A stretch of 64,000 bases of DNA from Amaricoccus macauensis (lineage in GTDB: Bacteria; Pseudomonadota; Alphaproteobacteria; Rhodobacterales; Rhodobacteraceae). This document shows positions 25,014 through 33,986 of the stretch, piece by piece (position 1 is the first letter of the stretch; each line of letters starts with the position of its first letter). The notes below the pieces were generated by a model. That model did no database searches. It was not told where the DNA came from and was given only the letters and a program-made list of their open reading frames with translations. The DNA is taken from NCBI RefSeq assembly GCF_014201905.1, contig NZ_JACHFM010000001.1:1-64000 (forward strand), in the 5' to 3' direction. The position numbers and the translations under genes are program-made.

Positions 25014-25019
25014 TTGCTG

Positions 25020-26177
25020 TCAGTCCCTCTCAGAAGCGATAGTCGGGGCCCAGAGCTTCGTCTCAGGGCTCGGCGTTCGTTTGCCATTTGGAAGGTCGAA
25101 ACGAAGCAAGCCGGTCTTTCGGCTGGTCGCCGCAATTTTGTTGAGATGGGTGGTGCGTACAGGCACTTGCTCCATCACCGCGCTGGCAAGTGTCCCGAAC
25201 GCGATCCCCGGTCTCTGCGACACGGTGTGCAGCAGGAGTTCGGTCGCCCAGCCTACGTGGGCAGAGCATCCGACTCCGTCGCGGTCGGTCTCGAACGCAA
25301 TGATCTGGTCCTCGGGAAACAACTGGGATTGCCCGCTTTCCTCCGTCTTTATGGCGTGGCGCGTGCGGACGGCTTCCTTCTCCACCTTTTCTTGGACGGT
25401 CCGGAAGACCTCGACCCCAAACCCGCTGTGGGTGCCAAGGATCAGCCGCATCTTAATCCGATCCTCGCGCGGCTTTCGGATCGCCATATCGGTCAGGTAG
25501 GTGGCGACCCGCGCCTCTTTCATCTTGGCCTTCAGTAGCTGCAGGATCTTGGCCTCGTTGGAGCCCTCCGGCATTGCCTCGAAGGTGTCCTTCCACGCAG
25601 GGTCGGCTAAGAAACGGCCAACAGATGCTGCAACGCCTTCCCAGCCAGCGTGCCGGTTCACCTCTTCGGCCATGAAGTTGAACAGGAATTCGCCGCTCAG
25701 GCTCCGCAGGAAATCAAAAACCTTGGCGGATTCAACGTTCCAGCCGGTGGGGTCGATGAACGTAAAGGTGAAACCGTCGCGGCAGGCAGCGCGTATGCCG
25801 TCGAGGTTGTCTTCGAACGGACCCGAGAACACCTGAATGTCGAACTCCGGCTTCGCGGCCGCGAATTCCCGCAACTTCGCGACAGAGGCAGGATTCCGTT
25901 CGCAAAACCGGAAACGGACCTTGAGACCGGGACGACCCATCTCGAGCAGCGAGCGACGCACCGTCTCCAGCGTTTCGATGGCCTGTGAGAACGAGGCGTC
26001 AGAGTATCTGTTGGTGTCCGAGACGCGCCAGGGGCCCGCGAACGCGTCCACAAAGTTGAAGATCGGCGATCTGCCTTGGAACAGCTTGTAGGCCGCGGAT
26101 TCCAGATACTTATTTAGAAACAGATGCTTGATGAAGGACTGCTCGCGCCCGTGGTAGTCTTCTATCTTTGGCGCCAT
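25020..26177 (-). CDS. tcmP: Three-Cys-motif partner protein TcmP
   Basis: A 385-residue protein matching the TcmP family: KIEDYHGREQSFIKHLFLNKYLE at the start, FNFVDAFAGPWRVSD (~45) and FTFIDPTGWNVESAK (~150), a methyltransferase-like Rossmann pattern. The C-terminal part looks like a winged helix (QRPGIAFGTLASAVMEQVPVRTTHLNKI). The ATG at 26177 overlaps the DUF5131 stop by one base. The family is named for co-occurrence with three-Cys-motif DUF5131 proteins; its activity is not established. The extra leader to 26297 lies inside the DUF5131 gene and is not used. Confidence 0.85.
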   Translation of the reverse strand: MAPKIEDYHGREQSFIKHLFLNKYLESAAYKLFQGRSPIFNFVDAFAGPWRVSDTNRYSDASFSQAIETLETVRRSLLEMGRPGLKVRFRFCERNPASVAKLREFAAAKPEFDIQVFSGPFEDNLDGIRAACRDGFTFTFIDPTGWNVESAKVFDFLRSLSGEFLFNFMAEEVNRHAGWEGVAASVGRFLADPAWKDTFEAMPEGSNEAKILQLLKAKMKEARVATYLTDMAIRKPREDRIKMRLILGTHSGFGVEVFRTVQEKVEKEAVRTRHAIKTEESGQSQLFPEDQIIAFETDRDGVGCSAHVGWATELLLHTVSQRPGIAFGTLASAVMEQVPVRTTHLNKIAATSRKTGLLRFDLPNGKRTPSPETKLWAPTIASERD

Positions 26178-26992
26178 CACGCATCCTTGGGCTGTAGGGC
26201 GCGAAGGATCGGTTCGGGAACGATCTTCCAGGGAAACCCATTCCACTCTTCGCCGTCGAGAAGGCGGCCACCGGATTTCGGTCTTGCACCACCCCATTGC
26301 TTGAAAAAGAACGCTACGCCGTCACGGTCGCAAATGTCCCGGAGTTGACGGGCCCAGCCCTCCTCCATCGGTCGAGCGCGAGGCCCGCTCTCTCCTCCAA
26401 CGATAGCCCATGCCATACCTTCCAGGTCCACGTTCCCGATTGGGCCAAGCAGTGGTTCGAACGAGATGAAGCGTGCATCGGAATTGATCTGCTTCAAGTG
26501 CTCGATCCTGCTGGTATGTGCGGCATCCTCGACCGAGACACCGAGCCAAATATGGCGCGGGACCGGCCCGCCCTGATAGCGACCGCGGACATAGTTGCGC
26601 ATGAGGGAGCTGCGCTTGGTCAGGACTTGGTAGACATGCCAGTCGGCCTGCTCCATGGCGTCGAAGACCTTGTCGACAAAGGATCGGTCGATGTCCTTGT
26701 GGAACAGGTCGCTCATTGAATTCACGAAGATCATCCGCGGCTTCTTCCAGAGCGAGGGCTGTTTCAGCCTCGTCGGCCAGAGCGTCAGGTCAAATCCTTG
26801 CTCATAAGGGTGGCTCGGAATACCCCGCCAGCGCTCTGCAAAGCGCTCAGCGTAGCAGTTGTCACATCCCGGGCCGACCTTGGTGCAGCCGGTCACTGGG
26901 TTCCATGTCGCGTCCGTCCATTCGATCTCTGATTTCTGGGCCAACTGCTCGCCTCGCTTTTTGCTGATGGTAGCACGCACTTGACTCGGCAC
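26177..26992 (-). CDS. DUF5131 / phage Gp37-Gp68 family three-Cys-motif protein
   Basis: A 271-residue protein, or ~255 if it starts at the TTG at 26944. The diagnostic N-terminus is IEWTDATWNPVTGCTKVGPGCDNCYAE, whose three cysteines recall a radical-SAM-like cluster motif. Further conserved parts are MIFVNSMSDLFHKD (~90), YQVLTKRS (~120), IWLGVSVED (~148) and WAIVGGESGPRARPM (~195). The family is usually encoded beside TcmP, as here, in prophages and mobile islands. Its substrate is unknown. The ATG at 26992 adds a basic leader outside the conserved domain, so the TTG preceded by GAGGCGAG is a real alternative. Confidence 0.83.
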   Translation of the reverse strand: MPSQVRATISKKRGEQLAQKSEIEWTDATWNPVTGCTKVGPGCDNCYAERFAERWRGIPSHPYEQGFDLTLWPTRLKQPSLWKKPRMIFVNSMSDLFHKDIDRSFVDKVFDAMEQADWHVYQVLTKRSSLMRNYVRGRYQGGPVPRHIWLGVSVEDAAHTSRIEHLKQINSDARFISFEPLLGPIGNVDLEGMAWAIVGGESGPRARPMEEGWARQLRDICDRDGVAFFFKQWGGARPKSGGRLLDGEEWNGFPWKIVPEPILRALQPKDA

Positions 26993-27500
26993 AAAGCAGG
27001 AACGCGCGCCTGACTTCGATCGCTAGTGGGATGCGGCGCGCTTGTGCCGACGACTAATCCGTTCGATCTCCGTTCCCTCCGCCAGTCGGATGGACTTTCC
27101 AACATGAACGCTTTCCTGGATGCAAAAATCCACATGAAAGCAGAGACTTGAGGCTATTTACCGGATCGGGCGCGGTTAACAGGTCCGGAGAATATCGGCC
27201 CGGAGAGAACGCGTGTGCGCCGTTCGGGACGTGGGCCGGTTAACAGCCCCTCTCGCATAACCCTCGAATACAACGGAAAAATCCGGCCGCAGCCGGATCG
27301 GGAGAACGCTTTCGCGAGGGTAAGTGGCGGAGGGGATGGGTCTGACGTCCAACCTTCTCCAGTATAAGTCATTGATTTTATTTGATGCGCACAGCTGCTA
27401 CGCTGGAAGAGCGGGAGTCCGTCCGCAAAGGTTGGCTCTATCGTGATGTCGGCAACGATGAGCGGCAGTCGGCTGCCTTGATCTTGGAGAGCACCCCCGA
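26993..27500. other. Non-coding junction between methyltransferase island and metal cluster
   Basis: A 508-bp gap. It holds an intrinsic terminator for the minus-strand YnfA and MerR operon at 27276-27298. I see no att-like direct repeat, tRNA or gene remnant. The recombinase 3' end missing at 22250 is not here. Short frames on both strands (for example 27382-27636) lack protein character. Confidence 0.5.
27276..27298 (-). terminator. Intrinsic terminator downstream of ynfA
   Basis: On the minus strand ATCCGGC-TGCG-GCCGGAT is followed directly by TTTTTCCGTTG. The 7-bp GC-rich stem, 4-base loop and T-tract are textbook. It lies ~200 bp after the end of the YnfA-type gene and insulates the metal cluster from the island to its left. 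Confidence 0.75.
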
Positions 27501-27842
27501 TCATCCACCAGCCGCCCTCGGCGCCAACAGGATGACGGCCGCACCGGCGAGGCAGATTGCGGCACCTGTCAGGTCCCAAGTGTCCGGGCGCTGCTTCTCG
27601 ATGAGCCACAGCCAGAGGAGCGAGGCTGCGATATAGACCCCGCCATAAGCTGCGTAGGCCCGCCCCGCAAAATCGGAGGGGGCAAGGGTCAGGAGCCAAG
27701 CGAAGACGGCCAGGCTCAGGAGGCCGGGGACCAGCCAGAGCGCGCTCGCGCCTTGCCGCATCCATGCCCAGACCGCAAAGCAGCCCGCAATCTCGGCCAG
27801 AGCGGCACCGATGTAGATGGCGAGGGTGCCGGGTGCTTTCAC
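27501..27842 (-). CDS. YnfA/UPF0060 family small membrane protein
   Basis: A 113-residue protein with four hydrophobic segments: [59 protein letters not shown] and [18 protein letters not shown]. That is the compact SMR-like YnfA fold. Members are proposed small-molecule exporters, without firm substrate. The GTG at 27842 is chosen because it overlaps the regulator's TGA (GTGA) and gives the usual family length of ~108; the ATG upstream lies in the regulator gene. Co-transcription with a metal regulator suggests an accessory role in metal tolerance. Confidence 0.82.
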   Translation of the reverse strand: MKAPGTLAIYIGAALAEIAGCFAVWAWMRQGASALWLVPGLLSLAVFAWLLTLAPSDFAGRAYAAYGGVYIAASLLWLWLIEKQRPDTWDLTGAAICLAGAAVILLAPRAAGG

Positions 27843-28279
27843 GATGCCGCCTCGCTCTCCGGATGCTGGTGATCGGTTGCGCATAGCGAATGGTCGCCCA
27901 GAACTTCAATGACCCGGCAATCGGCAATCCGACCGCCTGCACATTGCACGACCATGCGCTCAAGTTCGCCTTTCAGCGCAGTCAGGCGCGCAAGGCGGCT
28001 TTCAACCTCGGCCAGCTGCGCCCTGGCGATGACATCGGCGGCTGCGCAGGATTGATCGGGTCTGTCAGAGAGACTCAGAAGGTCTCGGATAGCGTCCAGC
28101 GGAAAACCGAGCTCCCGCGCATGGCGGATGAAGGCTAGCCGATCCAGTGCCGACTGCCCATAGAGCCGCTGGTTCCCGGCACTGCGATCTGGCTCCGGCA
28201 GGAGCCCGATCTGCTCGTAGTAGCGGATCGTCGGAACCTTCACGCCGGCCGCTTCGCCCAATTTTCCGATGGTGAGCAT
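27839..28279 (-). CDS. MerR-family heavy-metal regulator (ZntR/CadR/PbrR type)
   Basis: A 146-residue regulator. The N-terminal winged HTH is typical ([30 protein letters not shown]). The dimer helix carries Cys ~79 (DQSCAAADV) and the C-terminal metal loop is [15 protein letters not shown], a C-x7-C pair, with a His-containing tail. These cysteines suit a divalent soft metal (Zn, Cd or Pb). The gene diverges from the Zn/Cd-type ATPase gene over a MerR-type promoter, the standard layout in which the activator controls the pump. It is coupled to the ynfA-like gene. Confidence 0.85.
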   Translation of the reverse strand: MLTIGKLGEAAGVKVPTIRYYEQIGLLPEPDRSAGNQRLYGQSALDRLAFIRHARELGFPLDAIRDLLSLSDRPDQSCAAADVIARAQLAEVESRLARLTALKGELERMVVQCAGGRIADCRVIEVLGDHSLCATDHQHPESEAAS

Positions 28280-28290
28280 CAGATTTCCTC

Positions 28291-28321
28291 TTGAAGCTAT
28301 AGCTACTAGAGACCTTAGGTT
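28291..28321 (+). promoter_or_regulatory. MerR-type promoter of the Zn/Cd/Pb ATPase
   Basis: The -35 element TTGAAG (28291-28296) and -10 TAGGTT (28316-28321) are 19 bp apart, the overlong spacer that MerR activators correct by DNA distortion. Inside the spacer is an imperfect dyad, CTATAG-CTA-CTAGAG. The same region holds the regulator's own divergent start. Confidence 0.75.
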
Positions 28322-28371
28322 CCCGACTCAGCAAATACAATGTTGCCCGCTGGGCGGGTTGGAAGGGCGTG

Positions 28372-30603
28372 ATGACGGCGAACGACAGTGCAACCTACGA
28401 ATGGACGGTTTCCGGGATGGACTGTGCGTCGTGCGCCGGCAAGGTCCGGGGTGCGGTCGAACGCCTGCCTGGCGTGAGCGACGTCGATGTGGCGCTAATG
28501 ACCGAGCGGCTTCGGCTGACTCTGGATGAAGGGCAGACCCCTCGCAACCAGATCGAAGCAATCGTCAAGCGGCTCGGCTACGGGATCGCGGCGAAAGGAT
28601 CGAGCCCCGATCGGAAAGGCTTCGTGCTGCCGGACGATGAGCAAGCGTCCCGTGCGGACGGCTCGCGAGATGCCGCAGGACTCGAGCCCAACGCTGGATC
28701 GACAGGGCCCGAGAGCGGTCCCGGGCCCGGTTCGCGTTGGTATCAGACCGCGAAGGGCAGACTGGTGATCGGCACCGGTCTCCTCCTCGCGGCGGCATGG
28801 GCCGTGAAACTGCTCGCCTCCCAGGATGTGGCAACGTGGGCATTCATCCTCGCGACGCTCATTGGTGTCGCCCCTATCGCACGCCGCGCCGTCGCGTCCG
28901 CCAGAGCGGGGATGCCGTTCACGATCGAGATGCTGATGACAATCGCCGCCAGCGGCGCGCTCGTCATCGACGCCGCCGAGGAAGCGGCGCTCGTCGTCTT
29001 CCTCTTCGCCGTCGGGGAGGTTCTCGAAGGTGTTGCGGCGAACAAGGCCCGCGACGGGATCCGGGCGCTCGCTCGTCTGGTACCGAAGACCGCGATCCTG
29101 GAGATCGGCGGCCGGACTCGGGTGATACCAGCCGACCAGCTGCAGGTGGACCAGATCGTTCTGGTGCGCCCGGGAGACCGGGTCCCGGCAGATGGCGAAG
29201 TTATCGAGGGCACCTCGGGCGTCGATGAGAGCGCCGTCACGGGCGAGAGTGTGCCGAAGCTGAAGGAACCCGGTGCCTCCGTCTTTGCCGGCTCCATCAA
29301 TTCCGAGGCGGCGCTGCGTGTTCGGGTCACCAAGTCGGCCGAGGACAACACCATTGCCCGTATCATCCGGCTGGTCGAGGAAGCGGAAAGCGCCCGGGCC
29401 CCGACCGAGCGCTTCATCGACCGTTTCAGCCGCATCTACATGCCGGCCGTCGTCGGAGTTGCGGTGCTGGTGGCCATCGTCCCGCCCCTCGCGTTCGGGC
29501 AAGGCTGGGATACGTGGATCTACCGGGCGCTCGCGCTTCTCCTGATCGGATGCCCCTGCGCGCTGGTGATCTCGGTACCGGCTTCCATCGCCTCTGCGCT
29601 TTCTTCAGGCGCGCGTCGCGGGCTGCTGATGAAAGGAGGCGCCGTGATCGAGGCCGCGGCGGCCACCACGCATGTCGCATTCGACAAGACCGGAACCCTG
29701 ACCCACGGACGGCCGCGCGTCACGGACGTGGTGCCGATCTCGGGATCGGAGACAGAGGTGCTGGCGCTGGCTGCCGCCGTCGAAGCGGGGTCGAGCCATC
29801 CTCTGGCGGAGGCGATCCTGTCCCGCGCGGAAGCTGCGGGAGCGCCGTTCCTGGCCGCGACCGCCGCCAAAGCGCTTCCGGGCAAAGGGGCCGAAGCAGT
29901 CGTTGAGGGTGAAACCGCCTGGGTGGGCTCTCCACGGTTCGCCGGGGAGCGCGGTGTGTTGGACGACCACGCGCTCCGGGCGGTGGTCGGCATGGAAGAT
30001 GAAGGCAAGACAGTCGTCGCGGTCTTCCGCCGGAGCCAGTTGGTCGGACTCGTAGCGCTCCGGGACGAACCCCGAGAGGATGCCGCCCGCGCGGTGCAGC
30101 AACTCAAGGCGCTTGGCATCGCGTCTGTGATGCTGACCGGCGACAACCGGCGCACGGCAGCAGCCATTTCCGCTGGGCTGGGCATTGACCATCGCGCCGA
30201 ATTGATGCCCGAAGGCAAGGTCGCCGCGATCCGTGAGATGACCGCCAGAGACCGCGTGATGATGGTGGGCGACGGCATCAACGATGCCCCTGCGCTCGCC
30301 ACCGCCCACATCGGAGTTGCCATGGGCTCCGGAACGGACGTCGCGCTTGAAACCGCCGACGCCGCGATCCTGCGCAATCGCGTGACCGATGTGGCCGGCA
30401 AGATTCGCCTTGCTCGCGCAGCCATGGCGAACATCAGGCAAAATGTGGCGATCGCGCTCGGCCTTAAGGCGGTGTTTCTGGTGACGACGATCCTCGGCAT
30501 TACCGGGCTGTGGATCGCGATCCTTGCAGATACCGGCGCGACGGTGCTCGTCACACTGAACGCGCTGCGGCTTCTTGCGTTTGATCCGGAACGTGAGGCC
30601 TGA
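28372..30603 (+). CDS. zntA: Zn/Cd/Pb-translocating P1B-type ATPase
   Basis: A 743-residue pump that exports soft divalent cations from the cytoplasm. In order: an HMA domain with GMDCASC (~13-20), an acidic and glycine-rich linker, membrane helices, the TGES actuator motif (VTGESVPK), the ion motif CPCALVISVP in TM6 (the Zn/Cd type), the phosphorylation site DKTGTLTHG, the SSHPLAEA motif, GDGINDAPALA, and a C-terminal ADTGATVLVTLNALRL with the Asp typical of ZntA/CadA. ATG 28372 fits the GGAAGG ribosome site better than GTG 28369. It is controlled by the divergent MerR-type regulator. Confidence 0.92.
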   Translation: MTANDSATYEWTVSGMDCASCAGKVRGAVERLPGVSDVDVALMTERLRLTLDEGQTPRNQIEAIVKRLGYGIAAKGSSPDRKGFVLPDDEQASRADGSRDAAGLEPNAGSTGPESGPGPGSRWYQTAKGRLVIGTGLLLAAAWAVKLLASQDVATWAFILATLIGVAPIARRAVASARAGMPFTIEMLMTIAASGALVIDAAEEAALVVFLFAVGEVLEGVAANKARDGIRALARLVPKTAILEIGGRTRVIPADQLQVDQIVLVRPGDRVPADGEVIEGTSGVDESAVTGESVPKLKEPGASVFAGSINSEAALRVRVTKSAEDNTIARIIRLVEEAESARAPTERFIDRFSRIYMPAVVGVAVLVAIVPPLAFGQGWDTWIYRALALLLIGCPCALVISVPASIASALSSGARRGLLMKGGAVIEAAAATTHVAFDKTGTLTHGRPRVTDVVPISGSETEVLALAAAVEAGSSHPLAEAILSRAEAAGAPFLAATAAKALPGKGAEAVVEGETAWVGSPRFAGERGVLDDHALRAVVGMEDEGKTVVAVFRRSQLVGLVALRDEPREDAARAVQQLKALGIASVMLTGDNRRTAAAISAGLGIDHRAELMPEGKVAAIREMTARDRVMMVGDGINDAPALATAHIGVAMGSGTDVALETADAAILRNRVTDVAGKIRLARAAMANIRQNVAIALGLKAVFLVTTILGITGLWIAILADTGATVLVTLNALRLLAFDPEREA

Positions 30604-30702
30604 GATCAGATCATCGGCAGGGCGATGGTTCCGCTGCCATGCCGCAGGGCCGAGCGCTGAGAACATAAACCTCGGGGTACTGTTCCGCCGCGAGTGCTCA
30701 AC

Positions 30703-31131
30703 ATGCTGCAACTGGAATCGGGCTTCTGCTCGGTTTCGCGCTGGTGGCCGCCATCTGGTCGCGCACCACTACGGGGCTATTGGCCGTCCGGGGCGTGAAG
30801 CCGAACTCGAAAGAGAGACCGCAGGCGGCGATCATGGTGGCGTTCGTCGGGCTGCTCGCGCTCCACACGATTGAAATCCTGGCTTTCGCCGCAGTCTACA
30901 GGGCGCTGCAGGGCTGGGGCGTGGGAGGCTTCGACGGCAGCTACGACCCATGCTGGAGCGGCCTGATCTACTTCTCCGGCGTCAACTTCGCCACGCTCGG
31001 GTACACGCAGATCGAGGCAACCGGGCCGATACGGATGGTCAACATGATGCAGTCGCTCGGCGGCTTCATGGTGCTGACCTGGTCGGCGACGTTCCTCTAA
31101 CTCGGTCTGCGAACTGGCCTGGCGCGAGTAG
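30703..31131 (+). pseudogene. Two-pore potassium-channel-like membrane protein with two indels
   Basis: The body frame (open ~30669-31100) encodes hydrophobic segments (IGLLLGFALVAAIWS, AAIMVAFVGLLALHTIEILAFAAVY) and a pore-like LIYFSGVNFATLGYTQIE with a TLGYT filter-like motif. It has no normal start except an internal GTG (30744). An ATG at 30703 fits if one base is missing near 30712. At the other end the frame stops at TAA 31098, while removing one A there gives FLYSVCELAWRE and a TAG at 31129. Both ends share one frame, so the two indels compensate. It looks like a recently broken gene. Confidence 0.55.
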
Positions 31132-31153
31132 CAGCCGACGACCATGGGGAATG

Positions 31154-31615
31154 TCAGTTTGCCTCCGACACCCTCTCTTGGTATCGGCGCTCGCGCTCTG
31201 GCCATGTGCTCTTGATGTAGTCGAGAACGGCGCGGATGTCCGCGTCGCTCAGCACGTCTGCGAAGCCGGGCATGTCGCTCTCGTATCCGCCGCCGACCAC
31301 GGCGGCGGTGCCTTCCCTAACGATGCGGAACAGGACATCGTCAGGATGGTGCCAGGTGTGGCCGCTGGCGTCGTGGGGTGGCGCCGGCAACCGGCCGGAC
31401 GGAAGCGGCGAGCGCCAGCCCGGCTGGCCCTCCAGTTCCGCGCCGTGGCAGGCGGCGCACTGATCCGCATAGATCTGGCGTCCTTGCGCGATGATGTCCG
31501 CCGACGCCACGGCGGTGGATGCGGTACCGGCATAACGCCAGCCAGCAAAGACCGCGAGGATCACACCTCCGACGACCAGACCGATCACGACAGTATTTCG
31601 GAGAGCTTTTTTCAA
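31154..31615 (-). CDS. Membrane-anchored cytochrome c
   Basis: A 153-residue class I cytochrome c. An N-terminal membrane anchor (NTVVIGLVVGGVILAVFAGW) is followed by the haem site ADQCAACHGAE (CxxCH, ~52-57) and the distal methionine in YESDMPGFADVLSD (~115). It would sit on the periplasmic face of the inner membrane and carry electrons. In copper clusters such proteins often accompany the multicopper oxidase and may be its electron partner; that link is inference. It is transcribed divergently from the small periplasmic protein gene. Confidence 0.87.
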   Translation of the reverse strand: MKKALRNTVVIGLVVGGVILAVFAGWRYAGTASTAVASADIIAQGRQIYADQCAACHGAELEGQPGWRSPLPSGRLPAPPHDASGHTWHHPDDVLFRIVREGTAAVVGGGYESDMPGFADVLSDADIRAVLDYIKSTWPERERRYQERVSEAN

Positions 31616-31696
31616 GACGTCTATCGCCGATCACTGCGGAATAACATTCGCGTTTGGTCGAGACCACGTTGTGCCAGCGGCGAGGCGCCTGCGACA

Positions 31697-32095
31697 ATGG
31701 ACATTCTCGTGAGCAATGCCTATCTTTGCAGCATGCTCGAACGTGTCGTCACCATGCTTGCCATACTCGCGATCACCGTGGTGACGACGGTGACCTCCGC
31801 GCATGCGACACGCATGAGCATGAATTCCGGTGTGGATCACGCGATGCATGTCGCCGACATGATGCACTCTCCGGTCATTTCGGGCTTCGACTGTGACGCT
31901 GGAGAGCACTGTGGATCGGCCGATGCCGAGATGTGCGAGTTCGTATGCGCAGGCCTCTCTGCCTTCCTGACGTCGGCAGGCGAGGAAGCCGGGCACGCCT
32001 ACGGCGCCGCCAGTCATGACGTCCCGTCCGCGGCAATCCACGTCAGCCGTGCGCCGGGACTGAACGAACGACCTCCCAAGCTCCGTCTCCTCTGA
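31697..32095 (+). CDS. Small exported Cys/His/Met-rich protein of the copper cluster
   Basis: A 132-residue protein with a signal-like hydrophobic stretch (VVTMLAILAITVVTTVTSAHA). The mature part is rich in His, Met and Cys (HAMHVADMMHS, then FDCDAGEHCGSADAEMCEFVCAGLSAF), well suited to bind copper in the periplasm. No named family is recognised with certainty. It directly precedes the multicopper oxidase gene (72-bp gap) and probably shares its transcript. The start could instead be MLERVVTM at 31733. Confidence 0.6.
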   Translation: MDILVSNAYLCSMLERVVTMLAILAITVVTTVTSAHATRMSMNSGVDHAMHVADMMHSPVISGFDCDAGEHCGSADAEMCEFVCAGLSAFLTSAGEEAGHAYGAASHDVPSAAIHVSRAPGLNERPPKLRLL

Positions 32096-32167
32096 GCGCG
32101 CCCGGGCAGACGCCCGAGGCGCCCCATCGGTATTGATGAACGGGACGGAAGTCCCGAGGAGACGACC

Positions 32168-33721
32168 ATGAACATGCTTTCTCGACGCGGCTTTCTTGCC
32201 GCAAGTGCGGCCGCCATTGGCGCTGCACACTTGCCCCGCATCGCCTTCGCGCAAGGGGTGGCGCCGATCAGCCTCTCCGCTGCGACGCGCACGCTCGACA
32301 TCGACGGTCGCGCTGCCACGGTCTTCGGGCTTGCCGGCCCCGGCGGTCAGGGACTGATCCTCGACCCCGGCCAGAGGTTCCGGGTCGATCTGACCAACGA
32401 CCTGGACGTCGGTACCATCATCCACTGGCACGGACAGATCCCGCCCAACGCGCAGGACGGTGTGCCGGACATGCCGATGCCCCTCCTCGCACCGGGTGAA
32501 ACCCGATCCTACGACTTCGAGGCACGGCCCGGCACGCACTGGATGCACAGCCATGTGCCCACCCAGGAGATGCAGCTGCTCGCCGCGCCGCTGATCGTGC
32601 GCTCGGCCGAGGACGTTGCTGCCGACCGGCAAGACGTCGTGATGTTCCTTCATGACTTCTCCTTCAAGGCCCCCGAGGAGGTTCTGGCCGAGATCGGCGC
32701 AGGTCATGGCGGCGGGCACGGCGCGGGCCATGGTGCCGGTGCATTGCCCGATCAGGGCGCTCCCATGGGAGGCATGGGGGCGATGCAGGGCATGGATCAC
32801 GGGGCCATGGGCCATGGCGCCACGGGCGGCATGCCGATGGGCAACATGCCCCGAATGGGCGGGATGATGGGTATGGGCGGCCAGATGGGCGGCATGGCCA
32901 TGGACCTGAACGACTATGACTGGGACGCCTATCTCGCCAATGACCGGACCCTGTCGGACCCGGAGGTGGTCCAGGTCGAGCGCGGTGGCCGTATCCGGCT
33001 TCGGGTCATCAACGCCGCTGCGGCGACGGTATTCTGGATCGAGACCGGCGGTGCCGAGGCGCGGCTGGTCGCGGTAGATGGGCACGCGGTCGAACCTCTC
33101 GCCGGCACGCGGTTCGGTCTGGCAATGGGCCAGCGTCTGGACATCGAGATCGACCTGCCGCACGAAGGCGGCGCCTGGCCGATCCTCGCCCTGCGCGAAG
33201 GCGCGCGCGAGCGCACCGGCCTGATCCTCGCCACGCAGGGTGCCGAAGTGCGGCGTCTCGATGCAATGGCGGATGCCGAAGCGCCCGCGTTCGACACCGA
33301 TCTGGCGCAGGAGGCGCGCCTCATCGCGCTGGACGCTCTGCCGGATCGACCCGTGGACCGCAGCCAGATGCTGATGCTGGGCGGTTCGATGCAGCCGTAC
33401 GTCTGGACGATAAACGGGGCAGTCTGGGGCCAGCACCAGCCGATCACCGCACGCAGCGGTGAGCGGGTCGTGCTGTCGTTCCACAACATGTCGATGATGG
33501 CGCACCCGATGCATCTGCACGGCCATGTGTTCCAGGTCGTCGGGCTGAACGGGCGTCGGGTCGCCGGTGCACTACGCGACACGGTTCACGTGCCACCGAT
33601 GTCGATGGTCGATGTCGCCCTCGATGTCGGTGAGGCCGCCCGATGGATGCTGCATTGCCACCACATGCCGCACCTTACGACGGGGATGATGACCGAATTC
33701 GCGGTCACGGCGTCCGTCTGA
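32168..33721 (+). CDS. Multicopper oxidase, CopA/CueO-like
   Basis: A 517-residue periplasmic enzyme that would oxidise Cu(I) to the less toxic Cu(II). A Tat signal (LSRRGFLAASAAAIGAAH) leads. Copper ligands occur in IIHWHGQIPP (~80), THWMHSHVPT (~123), HPMHLHGHVFQV (~444) and LHCHHMPHLTTGM (~498), which supply the type 1, 2 and 3 sites. A Met/His/Gly-rich insert (~175-240, with many MGGM and MGHG units) probably collects Cu(I). GAGGAGACG precedes the start. It follows the small exported metal-binding protein in the same direction. Confidence 0.9.
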   Translation: MNMLSRRGFLAASAAAIGAAHLPRIAFAQGVAPISLSAATRTLDIDGRAATVFGLAGPGGQGLILDPGQRFRVDLTNDLDVGTIIHWHGQIPPNAQDGVPDMPMPLLAPGETRSYDFEARPGTHWMHSHVPTQEMQLLAAPLIVRSAEDVAADRQDVVMFLHDFSFKAPEEVLAEIGAGHGGGHGAGHGAGALPDQGAPMGGMGAMQGMDHGAMGHGATGGMPMGNMPRMGGMMGMGGQMGGMAMDLNDYDWDAYLANDRTLSDPEVVQVERGGRIRLRVINAAAATVFWIETGGAEARLVAVDGHAVEPLAGTRFGLAMGQRLDIEIDLPHEGGAWPILALREGARERTGLILATQGAEVRRLDAMADAEAPAFDTDLAQEARLIALDALPDRPVDRSQMLMLGGSMQPYVWTINGAVWGQHQPITARSGERVVLSFHNMSMMAHPMHLHGHVFQVVGLNGRRVAGALRDTVHVPPMSMVDVALDVGEAARWMLHCHHMPHLTTGMMTEFAVTASV

Positions 33722-33841
33722 TCCCAGCGGGTCGTCCGGACATGGCGCCCCGCCCGGCACCGATCCTGGTCTGTCCTGCCCCATGTTGTCGTGAGGGCCG
33801 GCCAAAAGACGCACCCTGCGGGTAAAAATCAGGAGGATGAG

Positions 33842-33970
33842 ATGATGAACTGGAACGACATGGGCCCCGGAATGGGTTTCGGAATGGGGTTTGGCTGGCT
33901 CTTCGGCCTGCTGATCCTCGTGCTGCTGGTTTTGGCCATAGCAGCGCTGATCAAGTATCTTCGGAAATAG
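33842..33970 (+). CDS. 42-aa single-span membrane peptide
   Basis: A short gene with a strong AGGAGG at 33831. The product starts MMNWNDMGPGMGFGMGFGW and continues into one membrane helix (LFGLLILVLLVLAIAALI) ending in KYLRK. The Met/Gly-rich front resembles small SHOCT-less copper-associated membrane peptides. It sits 16 bp before the DUF302 gene with matching spacing. Function unknown; a copper-binding or chaperone role is possible. Confidence 0.6.
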   Translation: MMNWNDMGPGMGFGMGFGWLFGLLILVLLVLAIAALIKYLRK

Positions 33971-33986
33971 AAAAAAGGAGTTGGCA

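Noticed and set aside
22250-27500. Attachment sites or a tRNA gene marking the prophage boundary
   Set aside because: No tRNA-like sequence or convincing direct repeat was seen between the recombinase and the metal cluster, so no att site is called.
27382-27636. Plus-strand frame of 84 codons in the island-metal gap
   Set aside because: Half of it is antisense to the ynfA-like gene and it has no protein character.
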